Assembly (NCBI GenBank): GCA_035456465.1 | Contig: DATIDD010000058.1 | Coordinates: 62,001-126,000 of the forward strand | DNA length: 64,000 nucleotides | Direction of reading: 5' to 3' | DNA from: DATHTC01 sp035456465 | GTDB lineage: Bacteria > Actinomycetota > Thermoleophilia > Gaiellales > Gaiellaceae | In this document: piece after piece, positions 1 through 7,979 of the stretch | How positions within the stretch are numbered: position 1 is the first letter of the stretch | Layout of the letters: each line of letters opens with the position of its first letter | Translations under genes and position numbers: made by a program | Notes under the pieces: generated by a model | Databases searched by the model: none | What the model saw: only the letters and a program-made list of their open reading frames with translations | Told to the model about the DNA's origin: nothing

Positions 1-609
1 GACGTCGAACGCGGCCTCGAGCTCCTCTGGCTCCCGGCCGCGCGACGCGGCGATGAGCGGCACGAGCTCCTCCTTCAGCTCGGCGAAGATCCGCCGCACC
101 TCGGCGGTCTTCATCCCCTCTTCGTAGTCGTCGAGGAGGATGTCGTACGGCTCGTCGGCCGGGTCGAAGCACGCGACGTACTGGAACCGCAGGTCGAGGT
201 TGCGCTCGAGCGCCGGCAGGAACGAGGCGAAGTCCGACGCCGCCTTCGCCGCCGCCCAGACCTGCATCCCCTGCGAGCCCGCGCGCGACATCTCGGCGCG
301 CAACTCGGCCGGCACGCGCACGGCCTTCTCGTAGTCGCGCCGCGTGACGCGGATCAGGCTCGCCTCGAACGAGTCCGGCTCGAGCGACTCCTCGAAGCCG
401 CGCAGCTCCTCCAGCAGCCGCCCGGTGTCCTCCGCGACGAAGAGCTCGTGCGTCATCCGCGAGAGCGTCGCGATCTGCTCGGCGCGCGTCGCCGCGCCGG
501 CGGGCGGCATGATCGTCTGCTGATCCCAGTAGAGGAGCGCGGTCGCGCTGCGCAGGTCGTGGATCTCGGCGAGGCGCGTCCGCAGGCGGTCGAACGTCGG
601 ATTCGTCAT
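1..609 (-). CDS. Carboxypeptidase Taq (M32 metallopeptidase), N-terminal part, cut by window edge
   Basis: The minus strand is open from ATG at 609 to base 1 (203 codons, no stop), so only the N-terminal part, about 40% of the usual ~500 residues, is present. Near residues 26-49 it reads LLYWDQQTIMPPAGAATRAE, the conserved N-terminal signature of the M32 family, followed by the helical region. M32 enzymes are zinc (sometimes cobalt) carboxypeptidases that trim C-terminal residues in the cytoplasm. The HExxH zinc motif lies in the missing part and cannot be checked. The start overlaps the stop of the RidA-like gene by four bases (ATGA), so the genes are probably cotranscribed from the methyltransferase side. 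Confidence 0.88.
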   Translation of the reverse strand, partial: MTNPTFDRLRTRLAEIHDLRSATALLYWDQQTIMPPAGAATRAEQIATLSRMTHELFVAEDTGRLLEELRGFEESLEPDSFEASLIRVTRRDYEKAVRVPAELRAEMSRAGSQGMQVWAAAKAASDFASFLPALERNLDLRFQYVACFDPADEPYDILLDDYEEGMKTAEVRRIFAELKEELVPLIAASRGREPEELEAAFDV

Positions 610-1067
610 GGCTGCAGCCTAACGGCAACCACGGCCTCGACCTCCACGGGGATGCCGAACGGGAGCTCGGCGACGCCGATGGCGCTTCGGGCGCAGAGCC
701 CGCGCTCCTCGCCGTAGACGGAGACGACGAGCTCCGTGAAGCCGTTCACCACCGACGGCTGGTCGCCGAAGCCCGGCGCCGACCGGACGAATCCGAGCAC
801 CTTGATCCAGCGGTCGACCGCGTCGAGCGAGCCCAGCGCGTCCACGATCCGGCGCAGCGCCAGCAGCGCCGCCTCGCGCGCGGCCGCGTAGCCCTCCTCC
901 GCGGAGAGATCGGCGCCGACGACGCCGGCGGTCCCGACCGGGCCGATCCCCGACAGGTAGCCGAGCCCCTCGTGGACGAACAGCGGTACGAGCCGCGGCT
1001 GGGATGGCAGCGCCGGGATCGGCGGCAGCTCGATCCCGAGCTCGCGCAGGCGGGCGTCGGCGCTCAT
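606..1067 (-). CDS. RidA/YjgF-family protein
   Basis: A 153-residue protein resembling the YjgF/YER057c/UK114 (RidA) family, which includes trimeric enamine/imine deaminases that protect PLP enzymes from reactive 2-aminoacrylate. The typical layout is visible: an N-terminal strand region ending in GYLSGIGPV, a central helix (AAREAALLALRRIVDALGSL), and a C-terminal AELPFGIPVEVEAVVAV strand. It is somewhat longer than the classical ~130-residue RidA and matches the YjgF subgroup in which the catalytic arginine is not always kept, so deaminase activity is not assured. Both ends overlap neighbours by four bases (ATGA), indicating one operon of methyltransferase, RidA and carboxypeptidase. Confidence 0.85.
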   Translation of the reverse strand: MSADARLRELGIELPPIPALPSQPRLVPLFVHEGLGYLSGIGPVGTAGVVGADLSAEEGYAAAREAALLALRRIVDALGSLDAVDRWIKVLGFVRSAPGFGDQPSVVNGFTELVVSVYGEERGLCARSAIGVAELPFGIPVEVEAVVAVRLQP

Positions 1068-1804
1068 ACGCTCGCCACCAGCACGATCCGGCTGGACGGG
1101 CCGGGCGTGCCGCCGTCGAGCGAGTCGTAGAAGTCGACGCGAGCGAAGCCGGCGCGTCGGGCGAGGACGCGGAGCTCGGTCGCCGTGTACGTCCGCAGCC
1201 GGTAGCGGAGCGACTCGGTGCCGCCGGCGCTCCAGAGCTCGTGCAGCGTCTCCACGACGCCCTCGACGGGGTCGAACGTGCGCTCCTCGACGACGACGCC
1301 CTCGGGCACGTGATTCCAGTCCTTGGGCCGGAAGCGGCGCATCAGCCGGTCACGGCTCATCGTCTCGAGCACGAGTCGGCCGTCCGCACGAAGGACGCGG
1401 CGAGCCTCGGCCAGGAAGTGGACGTCGTCCTCCTCGCCGTAGTAGCCGACGAACGAGCTGAAGAGGTTGACGACCGCGTCGAAGGTCGCGTGCGCGAAGG
1501 GCAGCGGCTCACGGAGGTCGCCGCGCACCCACCGCGGCCACTCCACGGCGCCGGCGCGGCGGCGTGCCTCGTCCAGGAGCACCGGCGACCGGTCGATGCC
1601 CGTGACGCGATAGCCCTCGCGGGCGAGGACGAGCGCGTGACGGCCGTACCCGCAGGCCGCGTCGAGGACGTCGGCGCCCGGGGCGAGCCCGGCGAGGTCC
1701 GCCGCGCCCAGCGCCTCGCACTCGGTCCGCTCCTCGTCGACGATCCCGGCGTAGGTGCGGAGGTAGAGGTCGTCGAACAGCCGGTCCCACGACTCCTGCG
1801 CCAC
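1064..1804 (-). CDS. Class I SAM-dependent methyltransferase
   Basis: A 246-residue cytoplasmic methyltransferase. Motif I is VLDAACGYGRHALVLA near residue 50, followed by the acidic motif II region GYRVTGIDRSPVLLDEAR and a motif IV-like FDAVVNLFSSFGY segment. This is the Rossmann fold of class I SAM enzymes, close to the Methyltransf_25/UbiE-like group. The substrate cannot be told from sequence. It is the first gene of a tight minus-strand operon with the RidA-like protein and carboxypeptidase Taq. Its start lies about 100 bases from the divergent STAS gene, so the promoters of both probably lie in 1805-1902. Confidence 0.85.
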   Translation of the reverse strand: MAQESWDRLFDDLYLRTYAGIVDEERTECEALGAADLAGLAPGADVLDAACGYGRHALVLAREGYRVTGIDRSPVLLDEARRRAGAVEWPRWVRGDLREPLPFAHATFDAVVNLFSSFVGYYGEEDDVHFLAEARRVLRADGRLVLETMSRDRLMRRFRPKDWNHVPEGVVVEERTFDPVEGVVETLHELWSAGGTESLRYRLRTYTATELRVLARRAGFARVDFYDSLDGGTPGPSSRIVLVASV

Positions 1805-1844
1805 GGCGCGAGCCTACCGCTCGCCCAGCGCGTCGAGCCGTGCC

Positions 1845-1850
1845 TACAAT
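1845..1850 (+). promoter_or_regulatory. Candidate -10 element for the STAS gene
   Basis: TACAAT lies in otherwise GC-rich sequence 53 bases before the GTG at 1903. No convincing -35 hexamer is visible 16-18 bases upstream. If real, it argues against the longer reading frame that starts at 1840, because that start would lie upstream of the promoter element. Confidence 0.35.
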
Positions 1851-1902
1851 CGCCTCGGCTCGAGCCACGCTCGGACCGGGGCGTCGAGAACGGAGGGGCA
1901 CC

Positions 1903-2289
1903 GTGCGCGAGGACGAGTCGATCGGGGGCGCCGGCGGGTCGCACGACGGCCTGCGCGAGCCACCGGTGAAGGAGGTCGTCGAGAACGGCACGGCCCTCGT
2001 CGTCCGTCTCGCCGGCGAGCTCGACCTCTACAACGCGGACGCCGTGCGCGAGGCCCTGGCCGACGCGATGCGGCGGCAGCCGGAGCGCGTCGTCGTCGAC
2101 CTCGGCGACGTGCGGTTCATCGACTCGACCGCGCTCGGGATCCTCGTCGAGGCGAGGTCGCGGCTCGAGAACCGGCACGCCTTCGTCCTGGCCGCGCCCG
2201 GGCCGGAGACGACGCGCGCGCTCGAGGTCTCGGGCCTCGACCGGCACTTCGACGTGCGCGGGTCCGTCGACGACGCGCTCGCGGGCTAG
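1903..2289 (+). CDS. STAS-domain protein (anti-sigma factor antagonist type)
   Basis: Encodes 128 residues with one STAS domain: GTALVVRLAGELDLYNADAV, then VVVDLGDVRFIDSTALGILV. The serine in FIDSTALG is the position phosphorylated in SpoIIAA/RsbV proteins. Such proteins sequester anti-sigma kinases in partner-switching pathways. No RsbW-type kinase is nearby, so the partner is unknown. I chose GTG 1903 because GGAGGGG stands six bases upstream; a longer frame from GTG 1840 exists but overlaps a candidate -10 box and adds a basic tail unlike the family. Confidence 0.85.
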   Translation: MREDESIGGAGGSHDGLREPPVKEVVENGTALVVRLAGELDLYNADAVREALADAMRRQPERVVVDLGDVRFIDSTALGILVEARSRLENRHAFVLAAPGPETTRALEVSGLDRHFDVRGSVDDALAG

Positions 2290-2330
2290 CGCCGAGCGCG
2301 CGGGGTGGCGACGGCGGGGACGACGCCGAC

Positions 2331-4256
2331 GTGGCCAGGCTGGAGGAGTACCGGCGCAAGCGCGACGCCTCGCGGTCGCCGGAGCCGGCGGGCGCCGAGC
2401 CGGACGCGCGGGCGGTGGCCCGCGATGCGCCGCGCTTCGTCGTCCAGCGGCACTCGGCGAGGCGGCTCCACTACGACCTCCGCCTCGAGCGCGACGGCGT
2501 CCTCGCCAGCTGGGCCGTCCCCAAGGGCTTCCCGACCGAGCGGGGGTCGCGGCGCCTCGTCGTCCACACCGAGGACCACCCGCTCGAGTACCTCGACTTC
2601 GAGGGCGAGATCCCCGCAGGCACCTACGGCGCCGGGACGATGGACGTCTACGACCGCGGCACGTACGAGGTCGTCGACGAGAAGCGGAACGGGCAGCTAA
2701 CCGTGCGGCTCCGCGGCGAGCGCCTCCACGGGACGTGGACGCTCGTGCCGGCGCGGCTGGACGGTGACGAGCGGAACTGGCTGCTCGTCAAGCGGGACGA
2801 GGGCGCCCGCGAGACGAGCTCCCGCCGCTACCTGCCGATGCGGCCGACGGACGTGGAGCGGCTCCCGACGCGCGGACGCTGGCTGTTCGAGGCGGCGTGG
2901 GGCGGCGAGCGCCTGGTCGGTCGCCTCGCCGAGGGCGAGGCGACCCTGTGGTCGGCGCGCGGGGCGCCCGCCACCGACGCGCACCCGGCCGTGGCGCGGG
3001 CGCTCGGGCGCGGCCTGCGGACGTTCGACTGCGTCGTGGACGGCGAGGTCGTCGCGCGCGGTGGGTCGAGCGTCTACGTGCTCTTCGACCTGCTCGAGCT
3101 CGAGGGCATGCCGCTGCTCGACCGCCCGCTGCGCGAGCGGCGCGCGCTCCTCCAGCGGCTCGTCGACCCGCGCACGGCGCCGGTCCGGCTGTCGGAGGCC
3201 TTCGCGGACGGCGGCGCGCTGCTCGAGGCCGCCGAAGCGCAGGGCCTCGCGGGCGTCGTCGCCAGGCGGCCGGCGTCCACCTACGAGCCCGGGACGCGCT
3301 CGCCCGACTGGAGGCTCGTGCGGACGGAACGCGAGGGGGCGCGCGAGGCCGGGGTCGACGAGCCACGCGAGCTCCGGCGCGGCCGCCGTGTCGTGACGCT
3401 CCACCGGCTCGACCAGCGCTGGTGGCCCGAGGAGGGGATCACCAAGGGCGACACGATCGCGTACTACCGCGCGATCGCTCCGGTGCTCCTCCCGCACCTC
3501 CGCGACCGGCCGTTCACGCTCAAGCGCCACTACCACGGGCCGCGGTCGCCGTTCGAGTGGGTCAAGGACGTGCCGCCCGAGGCGCCGGACTGGCTGCCGA
3601 CGACGGCGCAGCCGGCCCGCTCGCGCGGCGGCGGGCCCGTGCGCTACCCGCTCGTGCAGGACGAGCTCGCGCTCGTGTGGATGGTCGACTTCGGCTGCGT
3701 CGACCTGCACGTGTGGCCCTCCCGGCGCGACCGGCCGGACCGGCCCGACTTCGTGCTCTTCGACCTCGACCCGGCCCGCGCGCCGTTCGCCGACGTCGTC
3801 CGCGCCGCGCTGCTGCTGCGCACCACGCTCGACGCGCTCGGGCTGGACGCCCTCGTCCGGACGTCGGGCGGCGACGGGCTGCACGTGCTCGTCCCGGTCG
3901 CACGGGTGCACACGCACGACGAGGCGCGCAGGTTCGCGGAGGTCGTGACCGGGGCGCTCGTCCGCGCCTCGGACGGGCTCGTGAGCGCGCGCGAGCGGTC
4001 GAAGCGGCGCGGCGTCCACGTCGACACGAAGATGAACGGCCGCGCGCAGCAGGTCGTGAGCGCGTACTCCGTACGGCCGTTGCCGGGCGCGCCGGTGGCG
4101 ACGCCGCTCGCGTGGGACGAGCTGCGCGAGGACCTCGACCCGCGGGAGCTGACGATGGAGGCCGTGCTCGACCGGGTCGCGCGCCTCGGCGACCTCCACC
4201 ACCCGCTCCTCCACGGGCGCCAGCGGCTCGCCTCGGCCCTCGAGCGGCTCGCCTGA
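2331..4256 (+). CDS. ligD: LigD-type end-joining protein: phosphoesterase, degenerate ligase domain, polymerase
   Basis: A 641-residue protein in the PE-LIG-POL order of Pseudomonas LigD. Residues ~35-155 form the 3'-phosphoesterase domain, with H41, H47, D49, R51 and H83 at the known metal/active-site positions. Residues ~175-335 are a ligase adenylation domain by pattern (CVVDGEVV, LFDLLELEG, GVVARRPASTYEPG), but the KxDG motif reads A189-W-G-G, motif IV EGVVxK reads A307-GVVAR, and motif V lysines are replaced. No OB-fold domain is evident. Residues ~345-641 form the primase-polymerase domain with metal ligands D478 and D480 (FDLDPA) and TSGGDGLHV. Expected role: end processing and fill-in with Ku in non-homologous end joining, with sealing done by another ligase. 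It converges on the Ku operon. Confidence 0.92.
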   Translation: MARLEEYRRKRDASRSPEPAGAEPDARAVARDAPRFVVQRHSARRLHYDLRLERDGVLASWAVPKGFPTERGSRRLVVHTEDHPLEYLDFEGEIPAGTYGAGTMDVYDRGTYEVVDEKRNGQLTVRLRGERLHGTWTLVPARLDGDERNWLLVKRDEGARETSSRRYLPMRPTDVERLPTRGRWLFEAAWGGERLVGRLAEGEATLWSARGAPATDAHPAVARALGRGLRTFDCVVDGEVVARGGSSVYVLFDLLELEGMPLLDRPLRERRALLQRLVDPRTAPVRLSEAFADGGALLEAAEAQGLAGVVARRPASTYEPGTRSPDWRLVRTEREGAREAGVDEPRELRRGRRVVTLHRLDQRWWPEEGITKGDTIAYYRAIAPVLLPHLRDRPFTLKRHYHGPRSPFEWVKDVPPEAPDWLPTTAQPARSRGGGPVRYPLVQDELALVWMVDFGCVDLHVWPSRRDRPDRPDFVLFDLDPARAPFADVVRAALLLRTTLDALGLDALVRTSGGDGLHVLVPVARVHTHDEARRFAEVVTGALVRASDGLVSARERSKRRGVHVDTKMNGRAQQVVSAYSVRPLPGAPVATPLAWDELREDLDPRELTMEAVLDRVARLGDLHHPLLHGRQRLASALERLA

Positions 4257-4284
4257 CGGACCTCGTCGAGGCCCGCGACGTCCC

Positions 4285-5016
4285 CTAGGACGACCGCGCG
4301 TCGTCGAGACGCTCCTCGGCGCGCCGCACCTCCTCCTCCGCGCGCTCGGCCGCCTCCCGCGCCTTCGCGGCCTGCCGCTCCGCGCTCGCCGCCTCGGTCG
4401 CGAGCCTGCGCGCCTCGGCCCGCGCCTCCGTGAGCTCCTTCCTCGCCGCCGCGACCCGCTCCCGCCGCGCCTTGGCCTCGGCCTCGCGCGAGGCCTTCGT
4501 CGGGCGCGGCGGCGCGGTCTTGCCCGGCGATGCCGGCTTGCGCGCGGCGGCCTTCGGGCTCGGGAGCGCCGCACCCGCGAAGACGTCGAAACCCGTGGGC
4601 TCCAGCTCGTCCCGGAGGACGCCGCGGACGAGCGCCTCCGGCTCGGAGACCGCGGCCGCGTGGGCCGTCGTTCCGATCCGCCGCACGGTGGTGTCGGTGG
4701 CGGCATGCCCGCTCTCGCGCAGCGCGCTCTCCGCATCGCGCACGACGTCGCGCAGGGCCGCCCGGAAGTCGCGGTCCGCCTCGGCCGGGTCCCGGCGCAG
4801 CCGCTCCGCGGCCCGCACCAGCGCGCGCACGTCGCCGGGCTCGCGCCGCGCGGCCTGGTTCAGCGCCCACACGGCCGCGGTCGGCTTCCGCAGCGACTGG
4901 AGCTCGGATGCCTCGTCCGCGCGCCCCTCCTTCCGGAGGCGTCTCGCCGCCTCGGTGCGCGCGGCGATGAACTCCTCGAGCGGCAGGCCGAACAGGCGCT
5001 CGAGCTCGTCGGCCAC
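4285..5016 (-). CDS. Hypothetical protein with C-terminal coiled coil, downstream of Ku
   Basis: Encodes 243 residues from GTG 5016, which lies eight bases after the Ku stop, so it is probably translated from the Ku mRNA. The N-terminal half is helical (ELERLFGLPLEEFIAART; KPTAAVWALNQAAR near residue 50). The C-terminal ~90 residues are a long Lys/Arg/Glu/Ala helix predicted to form a coiled coil. I recognise no catalytic motif. Its position suggests an accessory role in DNA-end handling, which is inference from context only. The reading frame stays open far upstream inside Ku, so the start is uncertain. Confidence 0.6.
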   Translation of the reverse strand: MADELERLFGLPLEEFIAARTEAARRLRKEGRADEASELQSLRKPTAAVWALNQAARREPGDVRALVRAAERLRRDPAEADRDFRAALRDVVRDAESALRESGHAATDTTVRRIGTTAHAAAVSEPEALVRGVLRDELEPTGFDVFAGAALPSPKAAARKPASPGKTAPPRPTKASREAEAKARRERVAAARKELTEARAEARRLATEAASAERQAAKAREAAERAEEEVRRAEERLDDARSS

Positions 5017-5024
5017 CGCGGCGG

Positions 5025-5885
5025 CTACTTGCGGGAGCGCGCCTTCGACTTCGAGCGCGAGGAGCGCCGCGGCGAGCCGTCGCGCGAGGCCGGCTGCTTC
5101 CGGCGCGTGCTCGAGCCCCGGCGCGTCTGCGCCGCCTCGAGGCTCGCGCGGAGCGCGGCCATCAGGTCCTCGGGCTCCTCCTCCGGCGCCGCCGGCTCGA
5201 CGTGGACCTCCTTGCCCTTGCGCTTCGCGTCGATCACCTCGAGCAGGCGGGCGCGGTAGGTGTCCTCGTACCGTTCCGGCTCCCACGTGCCGGTGAAGTT
5301 GTCGATCAGCTGCGAGGCCATCTCGAGCTCGCGCTTGTCGACCCTGGCCTTCCCGGGCTTGAGCTCGTCGACGGGCCGGATCTCGTCGGCGAAGTACATC
5401 CGCTCGAGCGTGATCACGCCCTCGCGGATGCGAAGGCATCCGAGGTTCTCGCGGTCGCGCATGACGTAGCGCGCGATCGCCGCGAGCCCCGACTCGTCCA
5501 TCGCGCGGCACAGCAGCGCGTACACCTTCTCCGAGCCGTCCTGCGCGCCGAGGTAGTACGTCTTCTCGAAGAAGATCGGGTCGATCTCCTCGTACGGGAC
5601 GAACTGCTCGATGTCGATCGTGCGGTAGCCGTCCGCGCGGGCGGCCGCGAAGTCCGTGTCCTCCATGTAGACGTGCTCGCCGTCCTCGACCTCGAAGGCC
5701 TTGACGATCTCGTCGTCGGGCACCGGCTTCTCCTCGAGCTTGCAGATCTTCTCGTAGCCGATCCGCGAGCCGTCCTTCGCGTGGACGTAGTGGAAGCGCA
5801 GGTCGTTCTCCTGCACGGCGCTGAACATCCGCACCGGCACGTTGACGAGGCCGAACGAGATCGTGCCGCTCCAGATCGCGCGCAT
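5025..5885 (-). CDS. ku: Non-homologous end joining protein Ku
   Basis: Encodes 286 residues. The start at 5885 is set by homology: bacterial Ku proteins begin MRAIWSGTISFGLVNVPV, exactly as here; a frame extending to 5936 adds residues foreign to the family. The core Ku beta-barrel covers residues 1-~240, including GYEKICKLEEKPVPDDEIVK and the MELASQLIDNFTG-like segment. The C-terminal ~45 residues are rich in Lys/Arg/Ser, typical of the extended DNA-binding tail of actinobacterial Ku. Ku homodimers ring broken DNA ends and recruit LigD. The gene converges on ligD and is followed after eight bases by a coiled-coil gene. Confidence 0.95.
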   Translation of the reverse strand: MRAIWSGTISFGLVNVPVRMFSAVQENDLRFHYVHAKDGSRIGYEKICKLEEKPVPDDEIVKAFEVEDGEHVYMEDTDFAAARADGYRTIDIEQFVPYEEIDPIFFEKTYYLGAQDGSEKVYALLCRAMDESGLAAIARYVMRDRENLGCLRIREGVITLERMYFADEIRPVDELKPGKARVDKRELEMASQLIDNFTGTWEPERYEDTYRARLLEVIDAKRKGKEVHVEPAAPEEEPEDLMAALRASLEAAQTRRGSSTRRKQPASRDGSPRRSSRSKSKARSRK

Positions 5886-6121
5886 GCCGGCTGGATCGCC
5901 GCTGCGTGCCGACGCCAAACCTGATCGGTTAAGCACGCGTTACGCGCAAGGGCCGCAACGGGGGCACCGCAGTGCCCGGCGCCTGGTTTCGGGGGCCCAG
6001 GCGGGCCTGCGTTAAGGCCAGATTGAGACGCGGTTCAGGCCGCTCGCCCTTACAACCAAACGGCATAAACCTTTTCGCAACGCCTCCGTCTGACGCGACA
6101 TACACGTCACGCAACGAATGG
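5886..6121. other. Intergenic spacer between ku and a peptide-binding protein gene
   Basis: The spacer holds the divergent promoters. It is AT-richer than its surroundings around 6045-6080 (ttacaaccaaacggcataaacc). A GCCTGG...CCAGGC stem lies near 5980-6003. I cannot assign a confident -35/-10 pair to either gene. Confidence 0.4.
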
Positions 6122-6244
6122 TTCCGGCCGACCGAGCGCAGTGTCGGAAGCGGTGCTTCTCGCCAGCATGCTACCTCTCCCGCATGTGACTCCGCGAAGC
6201 AATTCGCAGCGCTGATTTTCCGAGCTGCGTTCGGTCGGCCGGAA
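6122..6244 (+). promoter_or_regulatory. Long hairpin leader upstream of peptide-binding protein gene
   Basis: TTCCGGCCGACCGAGCGCAG at 6122-6141 pairs with 6225-6244 over all 20 positions (one G-U pair). The arms enclose 83 bases that contain a smaller stem, GCGAA-GCAA-TTCGC (6194-6207). The outer stem ends 28 bases before the GTG start, just ahead of the ribosome binding site. The paralogous gene at 51981-53618 has a similar 128-base hairpin in the same place with different stem bases, which suggests a conserved RNA fold. A small inverted-repeat mobile remnant is the alternative. Confidence 0.55.
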
Positions 6245-6272
6245 GCAACTTGAGGCAGGAAAGGAGATTCGA

Positions 6273-7904
6273 GTGAAGCGAGGATTTTTCGCTTCCTTTG
6301 TCGCTGCCGTGCTCGCAGCGCTGTTCGGCACCCAGGCGTTCGCCGCCGACGCGGCGAAGCGCGGCGGCACGCTCCGGGGGATGTTCGCGACCGACGTCGA
6401 CTTCATCGACCCGTCGCTCGCGTACTACACGCACTCGTGGCAGATCATGGGCGCGACCGGCGCGAACCTCCTCCGGTTCGCCGACGCCGAGGGCTCCGCG
6501 GGCTCGCGCCTCGTCCCGGAGGTCGCCGCCGGCTTCCCCACGGTGTCGAAGGACGGCAGGACGTACACGTTCACGCTGCGCACGACCTTCCGGTTCTCGA
6601 ACGGGAAGCGCGTCACGGCGGCGAACTTCGCGTGGTCGATCAACCGCGCGCTCTCGAGCCGGCAGCAGTCGCCCGCCGGGCCGTTCGTGGCCGACATCGT
6701 CGGCGCGCGGGCCGTGCTCGACGGCAAGGCACGGAGCGCGGCCGGGGTGCGGGTGCTGGGCCCTGCGAAGCTGCAGATCCGCCTCACGCAGGCGGCGCCG
6801 GACATCCTCACCCGGCTCGCGATGCCGTTCTTCCAGGCGATCGACACCGCCACCGGGATCAACGCGCAGGGCGCCAAGGCGCCGCTCGCGGCCGCGGGCC
6901 CGTACTACGTCGCGTCGTGGACGCCGAACACGCGGCTCCTGCTGAGGCGGAACCCGTACTACAAGCGGTCGCTGAACCGGTACGCGACGCGGCCGGCGAA
7001 CTTCGACCAGGTGCAGTACGAGGCGAACATCAGCCTGGACGCGCAGGTGCTCCGCATCAAGGCCGGGCAGGCCGACTTCGCCGCCGAGGGGATCTCGCCG
7101 TCGGCGCACGCCGACCTCGCGCGGCAGTACGGGATCAACCGCCGCCAGTACCAGGTGCGGCAGGTGCCGATCACGTACTTCGTCTCGATGAACACGACCC
7201 GCGGGCTCTTCCGCGACGCGAACGTGCGGAAGGCGGTCAACCTGGCGATCGACCGGCAGGCGATGCTCGCCCAGCGCGGCTACCTCGCCGGCAAGCGCGC
7301 CGACCAGATCCTGCCGCCCGGGATCCCCGGCTTCCGCGACGCCAACATCTGGCCGCTGCGGTTCACGGAGGCCAACCTCGCCAAGGCGCGGCAGCTGATG
7401 CGCGGCCGGACGACGAAGGCGCTGATGCTCGCCGGCAACCGCGGCGCCAGCCTGACGATCCCGCAGATCGTGAAGTTCAACCTGGCGAAGATCGGGATCG
7501 ACATGGACACCCGCCACCTCGCCTCGGGGCCGCTGTCGTCCACGGTCGGGCGGCGGGGCGAGCCGTTCGAGCTCTATCTCGGCGGCTGGCACGCCGACTA
7601 TCCCGACCCGAACAACTTCGTGGACATCCTGCTCAACGGGAACAACATCCGCGAGGCGAACAACAACAACACGGCCTACTTCAACGTCCCGGCCGTCAAC
7701 CGCCGCCTCGAGGCGGCCGCGAAGCTGACCGGCGCGGCTCGCTACCGCACGTACGCGCAGCTCGACGTCGACATCTCGAAGCAGTACGCCCCGTGGGCGA
7801 GCTACAGCTACGCGAACAACCGCGACTTCGTCTCGGCCGGCGTCGGCTGTTACTCGTACCACCCGACCTACTCGTTCAACTTGGTCCTGGCCTGCCGGCG
7901 CTGA
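6273..7904 (+). CDS. ABC transporter substrate-binding protein, family 5 (peptide/nickel type)
   Basis: Encodes 543 residues starting at GTG 6273 behind a strong ribosome binding site (AGGAAAGGAG). Residues 1-~24 are a Sec signal peptide ending FGTQAFA-AD, with no lipobox cysteine. The mature part shows the SBP_bac_5 pattern: GGTLRGMFATDVDFIDPSLA, the YTFTLRTTFRFSNGKRVTAANFAWSINR-type signature, and ANVRKAVNLAIDRQAM. The protein would capture oligopeptides or a similar ligand outside the membrane. No permease or ATPase follows; the next gene is a LysR regulator. A close paralogue sits at 51981-53618, with long stretches nearly identical in protein sequence. Confidence 0.93.
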   Translation: MKRGFFASFVAAVLAALFGTQAFAADAAKRGGTLRGMFATDVDFIDPSLAYYTHSWQIMGATGANLLRFADAEGSAGSRLVPEVAAGFPTVSKDGRTYTFTLRTTFRFSNGKRVTAANFAWSINRALSSRQQSPAGPFVADIVGARAVLDGKARSAAGVRVLGPAKLQIRLTQAAPDILTRLAMPFFQAIDTATGINAQGAKAPLAAAGPYYVASWTPNTRLLLRRNPYYKRSLNRYATRPANFDQVQYEANISLDAQVLRIKAGQADFAAEGISPSAHADLARQYGINRRQYQVRQVPITYFVSMNTTRGLFRDANVRKAVNLAIDRQAMLAQRGYLAGKRADQILPPGIPGFRDANIWPLRFTEANLAKARQLMRGRTTKALMLAGNRGASLTIPQIVKFNLAKIGIDMDTRHLASGPLSSTVGRRGEPFELYLGGWHADYPDPNNFVDILLNGNNIREANNNNTAYFNVPAVNRRLEAAAKLTGAARYRTYAQLDVDISKQYAPWASYSYANNRDFVSAGVGCYSYHPTYSFNLVLACRR

Positions 7905-7918
7905 CGCAGGCGTGATCC

Positions 7919-7959
7919 GAGGGCGCCGGCCCTCTCGACGGACGAAGGCCGGCGCTCTC
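7919..7959 (+). terminator. Candidate terminator after peptide-binding protein gene
   Basis: Inverted repeat of 13 bases: GAGGGCGCCGGCC (7919-7931) against GGCCGGCGCTCTC (7947-7959), one mismatch, 15-base loop, starting 15 bases after the stop. There is no T run, as is common in high-GC actinobacteria. Confidence 0.55.
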
Positions 7960-7979
7960 GCACCCCGGGGGAGGCCGCG

